A model generated the notes under the pieces. That model was not told the DNA's origin. It saw only the letters and a list, made by a program, of their open reading frames with translations, and searched no databases. A program made the translations under genes and the position numbers. 64,000 nucleotides of DNA from Treponema sp. (lineage in GTDB: Bacteria; Spirochaetota; Spirochaetia; Treponematales; Treponemataceae), in contig JAFXSM010000013.1 of NCBI GenBank assembly GCA_017525605.1, forward strand, positions 62,001-126,000. Direction: 5' to 3'. This document shows, in pieces, positions 1-9,856 of the stretch. Each line of letters starts with the position of its first letter. Within the stretch, counting starts at the first letter, position 1.

Positions 1-34
1 ATCGAAACCAAATTAAGTTTCCGCCTACCCTATT

Positions 35-790
35 TTATTTTACAGAAAATTTACAAATAGGAACGAATGTATCAGCCTTCAGCGACGCACCGCCAATCAG
101 TCCACCGTCGATATCAGGCTGGACGAGAAGTTCCTCGGCATTCTTTGCATTCATCGAACCGCCATAAAGAATCTTCGTCTCATCCGCAACATTCTGCCCA
201 TACATATCCGCAAGAGTCTTACGGACAGCGGCATGAGTTTTGTTGGCTTCTTCAGGGGTAGCTGTCTGCCCAGTTCCGATAGCCCAAATTGGCTCATAAG
301 CAATCGTCACCTTCGACATCTGCTCGGCAGAAACGCCTGCAAGCGCAGTCTTCACCTGAAGAGCGCAGACAGATTCTGTCACGCCGACAATTCGATGCGA
401 GAATCTCTCACCGATACACAAAACCACATCAAGTCCATGCTCCAACGCAATTTTCACTTTGCTGTTAACAATCTTGTTGTTCTCGTAAAAATCATTGCGC
501 CGCTCGCTATGACCAAGAATTACAGTCTTGACACCGATATCAACCAGCATCGATGCAGAAACTTCGCCAGTATGCGCACCATTCTCTGTATAAGTAACAT
601 CTTGCGCACCAAGAATGATATTGGAACCTTTTACGATTTGAGACACAGCATCAAGATAAACAAAAGGAGGCGCAATCATGAAAGTGTTGTCAACATCTTT
701 AAGCTGCTCCACAAGAGCCTTTGCCAACTCAACGGCACCAGCCCTGTCCATATTCATCTTCCAGTTACCAGCAATGTACTTAGCACGCAT
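35..790 (-). CDS. tpiA: Triosephosphate isomerase
   Basis: Interconverts dihydroxyacetone phosphate and glyceraldehyde 3-phosphate in cytosolic glycolysis. The 251-residue protein has the full family length. The N-terminal AGNWKMN holds the catalytic Lys, GHSERR the electrophilic His, and AYEPIWAIGTG the catalytic Glu; the C-terminal phosphate-binding YGGS and GGLIGGASL are present. I start at the ATG giving MRAKYIAGNWK, because the in-frame extension upstream (to 841) does not match the family. It lies 82 bases downstream of pgk on the same strand, so the two are probably cotranscribed, a common arrangement with gap further upstream. Identification is very secure. Confidence 0.97.
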   Translation of the reverse strand: MRAKYIAGNWKMNMDRAGAVELAKALVEQLKDVDNTFMIAPPFVYLDAVSQIVKGSNIILGAQDVTYTENGAHTGEVSASMLVDIGVKTVILGHSERRNDFYENNKIVNSKVKIALEHGLDVVLCIGERFSHRIVGVTESVCALQVKTALAGVSAEQMSKVTIAYEPIWAIGTGQTATPEEANKTHAAVRKTLADMYGQNVADETKILYGGSMNAKNAEELLVQPDIDGGLIGGASLKADTFVPICKFSVK

Positions 791-872
791 ACAAACCACC
801 TTATTTTTCAAACACAAATACCAGCGACAAACAACCGACAAGCCGCTGGTATTTGATTATTCTTTCCCTAAA

Positions 873-2141
873 TTACTTTGTTTCCAAGCAAGCGATTCCA
901 GGAAGAGTTTTGCCCTCGAGGAATTCAAGAGAAGCACCGCCACCTGTTGAGACATGGCTCATCTTGTCAGCAAGGTTGAATTTGTTGACAGCAGCAACTG
1001 AATCTCCGCCACCGACAACAGTCATTGCACCGCGTCCTGTAGCCTCCGCAACGAGACGTGCGACAGTCTCAGTTCCCTTTGCGAACGCATCGAACTCGAA
1101 TACGCCGACCGGACCATTCCATACGATTGACTTTGCAGTAGAAAGAACTTCTTTGTAAGCCTCGATTGTCTTAGGACCGACATCCATTGCCATGAGATTG
1201 TCAGGAATGTCTTTTCCGTCAACAGCGACCGGAGTTGCATTCGCATCGAATTTGTCAGCAGCAACATGGTCAACAGGAAGGACAATCTTGACACCTTTTG
1301 CCTCAGCGTCTTTGAGAAGTTTCTTTGCAGTGTCGATGAAATCATCCTCAACGAGAGAAATACCGACCTTGTAGCCCTGTGCCTTCAAGAATGTATATGC
1401 CATTCCGCCACCGATAACGAGCGCAGAAGCATTCTTCAAGAGAGACTCAAGAACTGCGATTTTTGAAGAAACCTTTGCACCGCCGATGATAGCAACCTGC
1501 GGTTTTGGAGGATTCTCAACCATTGGCTGAATGTATTTGACTTCTTTCTCCATCAAGAATCCGCCAACTTTTGTTGAGACGAATTTTGCGATAGAAGCTG
1601 TAGAAGCCTGGTCTCTGTGTGCAGTTCCGAACGCGTCGTTGACGAAGATATCGCCGTATGAAGCGAGTTCTTTCGCCATAACATCGCGCTCTGCAGCATC
1701 TTTTGAAGTCTCTTCTTTGTGGAAACGAGTGTTTTCGAGCATTGCGACAGCACCTTCAGGAAGAGCATCGATTGCAGCTTTCTGTCCGAGTGCATCAGGA
1801 AGGAATTTTACAGGAGCACCGAGTTTCTCTGCGAAATACTTTACGACAGGCTCAAGTCTGTTCTTTCCGTTGATGAATTTCTCTGAATCAGCGTCAGTCC
1901 ATGTTTTTCCAGCTTTCTCAGCCTTCTCCTGAGCTTTCTTCACATCTTTTTTCGGGTCGCCCAAGTGGCTCATCAAAACGAGGCTTCTTGGTTTCTGCTC
2001 AAGAATGTATTTGATAGTAGGCAACGCTGCTACGATTCTTGTATCGTCCTGAACAACGCCATCTTTCATCGGAACGTTGAAATCGACACGCATGATGATT
2101 CTCTTTCCCTGCAAATCGATGTCTTTTACTGTCTTAATCAT
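873..2141 (-). CDS. pgk: Phosphoglycerate kinase
   Basis: Transfers phosphate from 1,3-bisphosphoglycerate to ADP, the first ATP-forming step of glycolysis. The protein has 422 residues, the normal length. Visible are the N-lobe substrate loop MRVDFNVPM (about residues 18-26), the SHLG segment near residue 59, the GGAKVSSKI hinge/nucleotide region, and the C-terminal GGGDSVAA nucleotide-binding loop. A GGAGG-like site (aggaaaataag) precedes the ATG. tpiA follows 82 bases downstream. A 177-base spacer separates it from the lipoprotein gene upstream, so it may have its own promoter there, although I could not fix one. Confidence 0.97.
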   Translation of the reverse strand: MIKTVKDIDLQGKRIIMRVDFNVPMKDGVVQDDTRIVAALPTIKYILEQKPRSLVLMSHLGDPKKDVKKAQEKAEKAGKTWTDADSEKFINGKNRLEPVVKYFAEKLGAPVKFLPDALGQKAAIDALPEGAVAMLENTRFHKEETSKDAAERDVMAKELASYGDIFVNDAFGTAHRDQASTASIAKFVSTKVGGFLMEKEVKYIQPMVENPPKPQVAIIGGAKVSSKIAVLESLLKNASALVIGGGMAYTFLKAQGYKVGISLVEDDFIDTAKKLLKDAEAKGVKIVLPVDHVAADKFDANATPVAVDGKDIPDNLMAMDVGPKTIEAYKEVLSTAKSIVWNGPVGVFEFDAFAKGTETVARLVAEATGRGAMTVVGGGDSVAAVNKFNLADKMSHVSTGGGASLEFLEGKTLPGIACLETK

Positions 2142-2318
2142 TTCTTATTTTCCTCCAAAGAAAACATATAAAATTCGATAAAATCAATGCAACAATGATA
2201 AACCATAGATTTTTCAAAGTCAAAAGAAAAAAACTAAAATTAAACTGTCATTAAACTGAAATTTTCCGACGACATTATGGAAAATTCCGAAACAAATTCG
2301 GAATGACACCACAGTTTT

Positions 2319-3392
2319 TTACCGTGCATTTTCCATTTTTTCAACATAAGAATCAAATTCCGTCCCGCTGACAGTCTTCTCGCCATAAAAATTGCGTCCG
2401 TCCTCCAGCGACATGAATTCTCCCTCCACGCAGCCGAGAACCGCATCAAAGTCTGGAGAATCGAGCTGCAAGTCCATCACGGGCGATTTTTTGAATTTTT
2501 CGGAATACTTTTTCGGATTCGCGGATTTTTTCCGGGCATTGTAAAGATTCCACAAAAATCTGGCAGAAAGATACTTGGAAGCTTTTTCGTCAGATTCCAC
2601 GCGCGGACTTTCAGCAGAAACTGAATCAAGAAGCCCAGTCGATGAGACTTTGTAATAAAACTCCCTGTCGCTCATCTTTTTTCCGCCGGCAAGATTGTAA
2701 AGAAAATCCGACTTGCCTTTCGCAATCGAGAGCATCTGAGAAACTGTGATTTCAGGGAGCGAAAGGAGCTCTGCGGAGTCGGAATCAGCATCGATATTTC
2801 TGAAATTCCACGAGAGATTCCTGATTTTTCCGTATGCTGCCTGATAAAATTCAGCAAGCGACAAAAATGATTCGTCAAATTTCGCTACGGAATCCGCATA
2901 TCTTTTTTGCTGAAAAAGATTTATCGCCCGCTCAAGAACAAGCAGATTTCTCTCGGAAACTTCGTTCACTTTTTCTTCTATATTATTCGTGCTCAAAAGC
3001 CCAAGACGATGCGCAAGAATCACTCCCTGAGTGTCGCCTTTGTATTCTGAAACGGATTTTTCGTACATCGCCGAAGCCTTGCTTTTGCTTCCCGAAACAA
3101 GATATGCCTTGCCGGCGAGCGCGAAAAGACGAGCACGGGAAGCTTTCTGAACAGAATTGTCCTCCAAAGCCTTGTCGATGTCGAAAATGAATTTCTCAAC
3201 ACGCTCACGATTCTCTTTCTCAGCCTCAGAATCAGATTGCGGCAGGAAAGAATCGGCATCGATAAACGCAAATCTCTCCTCGAACGAAAGAACTTCCGCG
3301 CTGTACGAAACCTGCTCGATATTCACATCCTGCTGCAAAGACGTGCAGGAAAAAAGCAGCGGCAACAAAACAAGAGCAAAAATTTTCTTCAT
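2319..3392 (-). CDS. Lipoprotein, function unknown (alpha-helical, TPR-like)
   Basis: A 357-residue protein with a lipoprotein signal: MKKIF, a hydrophobic stretch and the lipobox LLFSC, with Cys as the first mature residue. It should therefore be anchored in a membrane facing the periplasm. The mature part is helical and rich in Ala, Ser, Glu and Lys. A segment around residues 95-200 (LFALAGKAYLVSGSKSKA, then ERAINLFQQKRYADSVAKF) resembles TPR-like helix pairs. I chose the ATG at 3392 because it starts the signal peptide; a start at 3413 would add seven residues before it. It begins 5 bases after the 932-residue gene, so the two form an operon and may act together. Function is not recognised. 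Confidence 0.75.
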   Translation of the reverse strand: MKKIFALVLLPLLFSCTSLQQDVNIEQVSYSAEVLSFEERFAFIDADSFLPQSDSEAEKENRERVEKFIFDIDKALEDNSVQKASRARLFALAGKAYLVSGSKSKASAMYEKSVSEYKGDTQGVILAHRLGLLSTNNIEEKVNEVSERNLLVLERAINLFQQKRYADSVAKFDESFLSLAEFYQAAYGKIRNLSWNFRNIDADSDSAELLSLPEITVSQMLSIAKGKSDFLYNLAGGKKMSDREFYYKVSSTGLLDSVSAESPRVESDEKASKYLSARFLWNLYNARKKSANPKKYSEKFKKSPVMDLQLDSPDFDAVLGCVEGEFMSLEDGRNFYGEKTVSGTEFDSYVEKMENAR

Positions 3393-3397
3393 AAAGT

Positions 3398-6196
3398 TCA
3401 CCTCAATTTCCATGCCGTGATTTTTTTGTCGAGAGAAATAGAAAGGATTTCATTTTTCTTGTCGCCATCAACATCCGCAAAGAACGGATTTCCAGAACCG
3501 ACAAGAGGGAATCCCGAAAGAAGCTCCAATTTTTCATTGAATCCGTAAATGATATTGGAATCGGCATTCACGAAAACACGCTCCTCACCGAATTTTTCCG
3601 TTTTCTTCACGGAAATGAAAGCGTCTTTTGCAGTCGCATTCGGGATTTTCACAGAAAGCACCTCGCCGTCAACACCGATTCTGAACAAAACAGCATTGCT
3701 GGAAAGAGCGTAGAAATATTTGGAACTTGCGCAGATTCGTCCTTCAAATGTGCCGTATGCCAATTCCGCTCCGCCGCTTATGTCTTTCTGGACAACCGGC
3801 TCGCCAGAAAAATCCTCCCAAATGAAAAGCGTTCCAGCCTGGCTTACGAATGCCGTGTAGATTTTTTTGTCAGCGGAAAGGCTCACAGGACTTCCGAAGC
3901 CGATTTCGTACAAATTCAGCGGATTCTCTTCGTTCATGCAAGAAAGATTCTTCAAATCGGCAAAGTAGATTGAACCCAAGAACGATTTGTCGTACACGGA
4001 AGCAATATTTCCGAGCACGTTCGGCGACGATTTTATGGAAATCTCCGGCATCTTGATTGTAGAAACTGTCCCGTTCGGGCGGACAAGCGCGATTGAGCCG
4101 TTTTCAAGAGGAACGAGAATTCCGTCATCGCATGATGAAATTCCAAAGACTGTGCGCTCAGGAAGGACGACAGGGAAATTTTCAAGAGCAGAAAGATTTC
4201 TGTCAAAAAGATAAACGTAACCGTCGGAGCTGACAGCCCAAAGCGCGCCATTTTTGACTTTCGCACCGACTTGGGCAAGTTCGCATTTTCCGACATCTTC
4301 AACACCCTTCATTTCGAGGCTGGACAAATCGATTCGTTTTATGGAATTTTTCTCAGTCCAGAAAGCGAAACGCGGACTCTGCTCATTTTCGACGACGAAG
4401 CTCTGAACGACCGCGCTTTTGTCGAGTTCGATAGGGAATCCTGGAACAGCGCGAAGATTCTTCGACATCGAGGAATTCGCCTGCAAGACGAAATTGATTT
4501 CATCATCTTTTATCCTGATATCGAACCTTCCCATCGTGTAAAGCTCAAGCACCTGCGACACGGAAACATTCGAGCGGATGAAGAACGGAATCGACCGGTC
4601 AAGATTGTAGAAAAGCGAAACTGCGACATCGTTTTTCAAGCCTGACGAAACGGTTTTCCAGCTGTCGATTTTCAAAAGCGAATTCCCAGAATCATTCTCC
4701 ATAAAAATCGCTGACAAAGCTTCAGGACTTTCAGAAAAATAGATGAAATCATCGAGCACCATGTAATACGGCTTCGGAATTGAAACGCCAAAAAGCGAAA
4801 GAATGCCGTTCAAAAAAGAAGGAAGCTTCAAGCGCGGAAGGCGAACTCCGTCAAGAATGAGCGAATTGTCGGAATTCACGAAGAATGAATCAGCAACTTT
4901 GTCAAAAACCTCCTGGCGTTTTTTCTCGTCCGCAACTTGAACCGCAAAAACCGGGTCGTTCTGATTTTCAATTCCGAGAACGGCAAGCTCTTTTCCAGAC
5001 CAAGAGAAAATCAAATCCGAAATATCCATCGAAAGCGCGAAACGGCATGCAGTGTTCGCGGAATTCCACATCGCATCGGGATTTTTCACAGGAAGAATCG
5101 GAAAAACTCCTTTCTGCAATTCCTCAAGAGTTCCGATGTTCAGAATCGTGTAATACTGAACGATGTCCGTCATCCTCGAAAGAATTTCTGGCGTGGTCGA
5201 TTTTTTCGCGAACACGTTTCTCAAAGCGGCAGTCTTTTCGTCATTCAGCGAAACAGGAACCTTCATGTCGATCGAAATGTCGGTGTCGGAAAATTTCAGC
5301 GCGACAACGGAAAGTTCATTTTCAGGAAGCAAAGCCGCGACATTTCCCGTGACATCATTTTGGCTCGTGAAAGTCTCGGCAAGCTTCCTCGCATTCGCGA
5401 TAATCCGAAGCTCCTTCGCCTTTTGCAAAATGAGTTTTTTCTGAGGTTCGGTATAAGTGATGTCATTCGCGGCAACCGCAGACATCATAAGAAGCTCTTT
5501 TGAATCAGAAAAAATCACGAGATTCTTTGCAGGAACGAAATAATACATTTCGCCGTCAAGCTTCAATTCAAAATAAGAAAGATTCTCATCATCAACGACT
5601 TTTATTTCAGCCTTGTTCTCGTAAAGGATTTTTTTTATGAACGGAAAAATTTTCGGATAGACAGTCTTGAAATTACGCGAAATGAACGACATCCACCCGA
5701 AATTGACGGCGGCAATGAAATTCTGCTTTCCGCTTTCGATTGCGCCGTCGTACAAAGCAGCATCGACAGGCCGTGCCGCCAGTTTTCTGAAAATCCAGTT
5801 TTTTCTGATTGGCGACGACCTCAAATCCATGAAAAGCGAACGGAAACCTTTGAATTCTGGTGTCGAAAGAAAAACATCGGCTGCGCGCAAATCCAGAATC
5901 GGGTCGATTGTATCGATTGCGGAAGATGTTTTCACATAAAAAGAAAAGCTGTTCGGAATCGAAGAAATCGCGGATTTTCTGTCAAATGCACAGAATGCAA
6001 GCCCTGCGGCAATTGCCAACACAACAAGAAGGAGAAAAAAACGGAAGATTTTTCCGCCGACGCTTCCCTTCTTCGCTTTCTTCGCGTTTTGTCTTCTGCC
6101 TTTCAAATCTTTTTCGGCATCAAGCGTCTTCATGTCGGAGACGTCGACGCCACCAACATCAACATTTTTTTCGTCAGAATCGTAATTTTTGCTCAT
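3398..6196 (-). CDS. Membrane-anchored protein with C-terminal beta-propeller/FG-GAP-like region
   Basis: A 932-residue protein of unknown function. The N-terminus is charged and cytoplasmic-looking, with a basic KGRRQNAKKAKKG run. One membrane segment follows at about residues 48-69 (FRFFLLLVVLAIAAGLAFCAFD), which should leave about 860 residues outside the cytoplasm. The middle region resembles DUF3352-like repetitive beta/alpha sequence. The last third has blade-like repeats (ALWAVSSDGYVYLFDRN, YALSSNAVLFRIGVDG) and ends with FFADVDGDKKNEILSISL. The DVDGD loop is typical of calcium-binding FG-GAP/VCBS repeats. It shares an operon with the lipoprotein gene 5 bases downstream. No clear Shine-Dalgarno site precedes the ATG. 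A role as an envelope scaffold or sensor is only inference. Confidence 0.7.
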   Translation of the reverse strand: MSKNYDSDEKNVDVGGVDVSDMKTLDAEKDLKGRRQNAKKAKKGSVGGKIFRFFLLLVVLAIAAGLAFCAFDRKSAISSIPNSFSFYVKTSSAIDTIDPILDLRAADVFLSTPEFKGFRSLFMDLRSSPIRKNWIFRKLAARPVDAALYDGAIESGKQNFIAAVNFGWMSFISRNFKTVYPKIFPFIKKILYENKAEIKVVDDENLSYFELKLDGEMYYFVPAKNLVIFSDSKELLMMSAVAANDITYTEPQKKLILQKAKELRIIANARKLAETFTSQNDVTGNVAALLPENELSVVALKFSDTDISIDMKVPVSLNDEKTAALRNVFAKKSTTPEILSRMTDIVQYYTILNIGTLEELQKGVFPILPVKNPDAMWNSANTACRFALSMDISDLIFSWSGKELAVLGIENQNDPVFAVQVADEKKRQEVFDKVADSFFVNSDNSLILDGVRLPRLKLPSFLNGILSLFGVSIPKPYYMVLDDFIYFSESPEALSAIFMENDSGNSLLKIDSWKTVSSGLKNDVAVSLFYNLDRSIPFFIRSNVSVSQVLELYTMGRFDIRIKDDEINFVLQANSSMSKNLRAVPGFPIELDKSAVVQSFVVENEQSPRFAFWTEKNSIKRIDLSSLEMKGVEDVGKCELAQVGAKVKNGALWAVSSDGYVYLFDRNLSALENFPVVLPERTVFGISSCDDGILVPLENGSIALVRPNGTVSTIKMPEISIKSSPNVLGNIASVYDKSFLGSIYFADLKNLSCMNEENPLNLYEIGFGSPVSLSADKKIYTAFVSQAGTLFIWEDFSGEPVVQKDISGGAELAYGTFEGRICASSKYFYALSSNAVLFRIGVDGEVLSVKIPNATAKDAFISVKKTEKFGEERVFVNADSNIIYGFNEKLELLSGFPLVGSGNPFFADVDGDKKNEILSISLDKKITAWKLR

Positions 6197-6232
6197 GCTA
6201 CAATTTTACAACATTGAGCAACTTTCTAAAAC

Positions 6233-6268
6233 AAAAAAGGCATCAGTCATAAAGACCAATGCCTTTTT
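6233..6268 (-). terminator. Intrinsic terminator downstream of gap
   Basis: The arms aaaaaggcat (6234-6243) and atgccttttt (6259-6268) form a stem. Read on the minus strand the hairpin is followed by a run of T. It lies between the end of gap and the start of the 932-residue gene, so it should separate the two transcripts. A-runs on both sides make it potentially bidirectional. Confidence 0.75.
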
Positions 6269-6289
6269 AACACTCAAACGTGCTTTCTA

Positions 6290-6369
6290 GAACTGCCGCT
6301 TGCTTGCGCAAGCTAAAACTTAGCAGTTCGTCGTTCGCTTACGCGAACTTACCGGGAACTTAGCAGTTC
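6290..6369. repeat. Short repeat cluster duplicating the gap 3' end, with hairpins
   Basis: The 13-base string AACTTAGCAGTTC occurs at 6317-6329 and again at 6357-6369, where it includes the gap stop codon. An inverted copy of part of it (GAACTGC) is at 6290-6296. Between them are two compact hairpins: one around cttgcgcaag (6304-6313) and GTTCGC/GCGAAC (6333-6338 and 6343-6348). The layout suggests a small palindromic repeat unit or slipped duplication inserted at the end of gap. Confidence 0.6.
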
Positions 6370-7409
6370 TCGCTGAAGTACTTGATTGTGCGAACCATCT
6401 GAGATGTGTAGCTGTTCTCGTTGTCGTACCAAGAAACAACCTGAACCTCGAAGAGTCCGTCAGCAATCTTTGTAACCATTGTCTGAGTTGCATCGAAGAG
6501 TGAGCCGTAGCGCATTCCGATAACGTCAGAAGAAACGATTTCGTCCTCGTTGTATCCGAATGTCTCTGGGTCAGATGCTTTCTTCATAGCAGCGTTGATA
6601 GCTTCTTTTGTAACATCAGCACCCTTAACAACTGCTGTGAGGATTGTTGTAGATCCTGTTGGAACTGGAACACGCTGTGCAGAACCGATGAGTTTTCCGT
6701 TCAACTCTGGGATTACAAGACCGATAGCCTTTGCAGCACCTGTTGAGTTAGGAACGATGTTCTGAGCACCTGCGCGTGAGCGGCGGAGGTCACCCTTGCG
6801 CTGTGGACCGTCGAGAATCATCTGGTCGCCAGTGTAAGCGTGGATTGTAGCCATGATACCTGACTGGATTGGGAAAGCGTCGTTGAGAGCTTTTGCCATT
6901 GGAGCCAAGCAGTTTGTTGTACAAGAAGCTGCAGAGATAACATTGTCGCCCTTCTTGAGAGTCTTGTGGTTTACGTTGTAAACGATTGTTGGGAGGTCGT
7001 TTCCAGCTGGAGCTGAGATAACAACCTTTTTAGCACCAGCAGTGATGTGAGCTGTTGCCTTCTCTTTTGATGTGTAGAAACCTGTACACTCGAGAACTAC
7101 GTCTACGCCGATTTTTCCCCAAGGAAGCTCAGCAGCGTTCGGAATCTTGTAGATAACGATTTTTTTGCCATCAACTACGATGTAGTTGTCCTCGCCTTCT
7201 CCGTCGTGAGCTTCAACTGTGTGTTTTCCCTCACCGATGCGGCCAGCGTATCCACCCTGAGCTGTATCATACTTCAAGAGGTGTGCGAGCATTTTTGGGC
7301 TTGTCAAATCGTTGATAGCGACAACCTCGTAACCTTCTGCACCGAACATCTGGCGGAATGCCAAGCGACCAATACGGCCGAATCCGTTAATAGCAACTTT
7401 TACTGCCAT
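6360..7409 (-). CDS. gap: Glyceraldehyde-3-phosphate dehydrogenase, type I
   Basis: Oxidises glyceraldehyde 3-phosphate to 1,3-bisphosphoglycerate with NAD in glycolysis. It has 349 residues, slightly longer than the usual 330-340. [13 protein letters not shown] at the N-terminus is the NAD-binding Rossmann loop. [12 protein letters not shown] carries the catalytic Cys, and the C-terminal [14 protein letters not shown] is diagnostic. AAGGAG sits just upstream of the ATG. A terminator follows downstream. It is on the same strand as pgk and tpiA but is separated from them by the lipoprotein/propeller operon. Divergent from it is the pseudouridine synthase gene. Confidence 0.97.
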   Translation of the reverse strand: MAVKVAINGFGRIGRLAFRQMFGAEGYEVVAINDLTSPKMLAHLLKYDTAQGGYAGRIGEGKHTVEAHDGEGEDNYIVVDGKKIVIYKIPNAAELPWGKIGVDVVLECTGFYTSKEKATAHITAGAKKVVISAPAGNDLPTIVYNVNHKTLKKGDNVISAASCTTNCLAPMAKALNDAFPIQSGIMATIHAYTGDQMILDGPQRKGDLRRSRAGAQNIVPNSTGAAKAIGLVIPELNGKLIGSAQRVPVPTGSTTILTAVVKGADVTKEAINAAMKKASDPETFGYNEDEIVSSDVIGMRYGSLFDATQTMVTKIADGLFEVQVVSWYDNENSYTSQMVRTIKYFSENC

Positions 7410-7519
7410 GAACTTACTCCTTATAATAATAAAAAATCTACAAATGAATTTAATGCATTTAGATTCATTAGTCTATAAAAATATTCTTGGAATTTTTTAA
7501 AAATAGGACAGAAAAAGTT

Positions 7520-8314
7520 ATGGACAAAGATATTTTCGGAAAACACAGGATCGACGCAGTTTTGACCGGGATGAATTTCTGCACGAACCGCTCGGCAAAA
7601 AATTTCATACTGAAAAATGAGATTCTCGTAAACGGAAAAAAAATCATTTCGGGCAAAGCAATGGTCGATTCCTCAGATGAAATAAAAATAACAGGCAAAA
7701 CTTCCGAAGGCAAGAAAATCGAAAGCACATTCCGCATCGAAAAAGACATCTACGTCGTCATCGACAAGCCGGGCGGAATCGTATGTTCGAGAGCGTCAGA
7801 CTCGCACAAGACGGTGTACGAATGGCTTTCCGAGCAGGACATTCCGAACCTCGAAGAAACCGACATAAAAAGACTGCACTCAGTCGGAAGGCTGGACGCA
7901 AAGACGACAGGGCTTCTGATACTTACGAGCGACGGATTTTTCTCGAACTTCGTGACGAATCCCGAAAGCAGAATCAGAAAACAGTACGCCGTGACGCTGA
8001 AAGAAAAAGCAAATGCAAATCTCCAAAAAGAATATTCCGACAAGGCAAAAGAAGGCATTCTCCTGCCAGCCGAAAAGAAATTCAACGAAGAAAAAACATC
8101 TTCCGCATTGATTGAATGGATGTCCGAAAACGAATGCGCAATCACCGTAACGGAAGGAAAATTCCACGAAGTCCGAAGGATTTTCAGCGCGCTCGGAAAT
8201 GAAGTTGCAGAACTCAGAAGGATTTCAATCGGAAACTTCAACATTCAGCGTCTTCAAAAAAGTGCGGAGCTGATTTCAGACACGGAAAGCTTCATTCAAA
8301 AGTTATTGTCCTAG
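7520..8314 (+). CDS. Pseudouridine synthase, RsuA/RluB-like
   Basis: Probably isomerises a uridine in 16S or 23S rRNA to pseudouridine. The protein has 264 residues. The N-terminal RIDAVLTGMNF to about residue 60 is an S4 RNA-binding domain. VVIDKPGGIVCS and the catalytic motif GRLDAKTTGLLILTSDG (catalytic Asp in GRLD) follow, then KFHEVRRIF near the C-terminus, typical of the RsuA branch. I chose the ATG giving MDKDIFGKHR; an upstream in-frame ATG at 7487 adds 11 residues that do not look conserved. The 3' end overlaps the convergent exonuclease gene by 23 bases. The exact rRNA target cannot be told from sequence. Confidence 0.88.
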   Translation: MDKDIFGKHRIDAVLTGMNFCTNRSAKNFILKNEILVNGKKIISGKAMVDSSDEIKITGKTSEGKKIESTFRIEKDIYVVIDKPGGIVCSRASDSHKTVYEWLSEQDIPNLEETDIKRLHSVGRLDAKTTGLLILTSDGFFSNFVTNPESRIRKQYAVTLKEKANANLQKEYSDKAKEGILLPAEKKFNEEKTSSALIEWMSENECAITVTEGKFHEVRRIFSALGNEVAELRRISIGNFNIQRLQKSAELISDTESFIQKLLS

Positions 8315-9038
8315 AATCGCTTCTCCGCCTATTCAATGCTTTTCCGGTTTTCGGCGATTTGTTTTTTCTTGGTGGAGCACCGTAATTCTTACGTTTTTCT
8401 CCGCCGCTAGCCTGACGCAACTTTTTTCTGTTCCGCTCCTCGCGTTTTTTGATGAAAGTTTTTGTAGAGAAACAGACACCGCCTGAAGATTTCATCAACG
8501 ACTCGACCGTGATGGATTTTTTCTGGATGTATGATTTCAAAAGCCGCATCGTCATGATTGCGTCGTCGGAACTTTTGTGCGCATGGAGGTCGGAATTATC
8601 GACATTCAGTATGCGGCAACGCTCCTCAAGGCTTCCGAAAATTTCGTCGTCGGATTTTATGACTTTCTCCAAATCGTACGCGGAAAAATCAAAGACTTTT
8701 TTGTCGTACCTTTCGCACGCGCTGACGACGAACCCGATGTCATTAAGCGCACTGAAAGCGAAAACTTTCACGCCGGGCTTTGTGAGAAGCGACTTCACCC
8801 TGTCGTAGTAGCCTGAAAAGCTCGGCTTGCTCCTGAAAAATTCCTGCGAATACGCAAGCTTGATGTCGTTTTTGTTTTTGTAGAGATACCAGTCGAATGG
8901 GGCTTCGGGATTCATGACGATATCGTCAGTTTCGATTACGTTGAATTCAGAATCGACGAGAACGTAGCCGAACGAACACATTTTGCCGACACCGCCGAAG
9001 CAGTTGGCACACTCAACGTCAAAAAAAAGAAATTCCAT
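8292..9038 (-). CDS. DEDD-family 3'-5' exonuclease
   Basis: A 248-residue protein with an exonuclease fold of the DnaQ/RNase T type. The first acidic pair is in FFDVEC (DxE near residues 7-9). A third Asp appears in SALNDIGF, and LHAHKSSDDAIMTMRLL supplies the closing His/Asp pair of the DEDDh type. The C-terminal 50 residues are very basic (KKREERNRKKLRQ, RKNKSPKTGK) and probably bind nucleic acid. It is 17 bases downstream of the (p)ppGpp synthetase gene on the same strand and likely cotranscribed with it. The substrate (DNA proofreading or RNA turnover) is unknown. Confidence 0.8.
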   Translation of the reverse strand: MEFLFFDVECANCFGGVGKMCSFGYVLVDSEFNVIETDDIVMNPEAPFDWYLYKNKNDIKLAYSQEFFRSKPSFSGYYDRVKSLLTKPGVKVFAFSALNDIGFVVSACERYDKKVFDFSAYDLEKVIKSDDEIFGSLEERCRILNVDNSDLHAHKSSDDAIMTMRLLKSYIQKKSITVESLMKSSGGVCFSTKTFIKKREERNRKKLRQASGGEKRKNYGAPPRKNKSPKTGKALNRRRSDSRTITFE

Positions 9039-9055
9039 ACTCTCTCCTAAAAAAT

Positions 9056-9820
9056 TTATTTTGACTCACGCGCAAGGACTTTCGAATATTCGCCGAGCAT
9101 CTCAATCTGGCGTGCGACATCGGAATAATCGACGAAATCGGGAAGGTTCTTCGCTATATTCTGCATTCGCTCGTCAGTATCTGCAATAGTGTCGGCAATG
9201 GAACGAAGCTCGTCATCGACATTCTCGTCCAAATTGAAATCCTTCTTGTAATGAATCTGATGGTCGAGGCTCGCCCAGAAATCCATCGCAATCGTGCGAA
9301 TCTGAATCTCCACGGGAATTTCTCGCCGCTGGTCGCTGAAATCGACCGAAACTTTGACGATTACATGAAGGCTTCTGTAGCCGCTTTTCTTCGGATTTTT
9401 TATGTAATCTTTCACTTCGATTATTGAAATTCCGTTCTGATTCTCAAGCATCAGAAGAACGTGGTAAACGTCGCTGATAAAAGGGCACGTCACGCGGATT
9501 CCTGCGATGTCGAAAAGATTGTTCACCATGTTGTCTATCGTTATCGGAAGCCCCTTGCGCTGCAACTTCTCCGCAATGCTCATCGGCTCTTTTATCCTGC
9601 TCGTTATTGTCGAAATCGGTTTTCTCTCGTGCTTTGCGGCAAATTCATCCTCAAGAATCTCGAAATGCGTCTTTACGATTTTGACCGCGCTTTCATAGAA
9701 CATCAGAAGCTGCTGGAATTCCATGGCGACATTCAGAAGGTCGCCGGGATGCGAAATCATTCCCATATTGTCCGAAAAAGCCTTTTTCAAAATTATCTCT
9801 TTCTTTTTGTCTTCACTCAT
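9056..9820 (-). CDS. Small alarmone synthetase (RelA/SpoT synthetase domain)
   Basis: Likely makes (p)ppGpp from GTP or GDP and ATP. It has 254 residues with only the synthetase domain, so it belongs to the RelQ/RelP (YjbM/YwaC) class rather than to bifunctional Rel. Visible are SRIKEPMSIAEKLQRKG (substrate-binding basic stretch), NNLFDIAGIRVTCPF with the catalytic Asp-containing motif, GYRSLHVIVKV, and PVEIQIRTIAMDFWASLDHQIHYK. The helical C-terminus fits oligomer formation as known for RelQ. The exonuclease gene follows after 17 bases. No hydrolase HD domain is present, so another gene must degrade the alarmone. Confidence 0.9.
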   Translation of the reverse strand: MSEDKKKEIILKKAFSDNMGMISHPGDLLNVAMEFQQLLMFYESAVKIVKTHFEILEDEFAAKHERKPISTITSRIKEPMSIAEKLQRKGLPITIDNMVNNLFDIAGIRVTCPFISDVYHVLLMLENQNGISIIEVKDYIKNPKKSGYRSLHVIVKVSVDFSDQRREIPVEIQIRTIAMDFWASLDHQIHYKKDFNLDENVDDELRSIADTIADTDERMQNIAKNLPDFVDYSDVARQIEMLGEYSKVLARESK

Positions 9821-9856
9821 AAAATTGAATATAGTTAGAATTTGGCTCTTCGTGCA

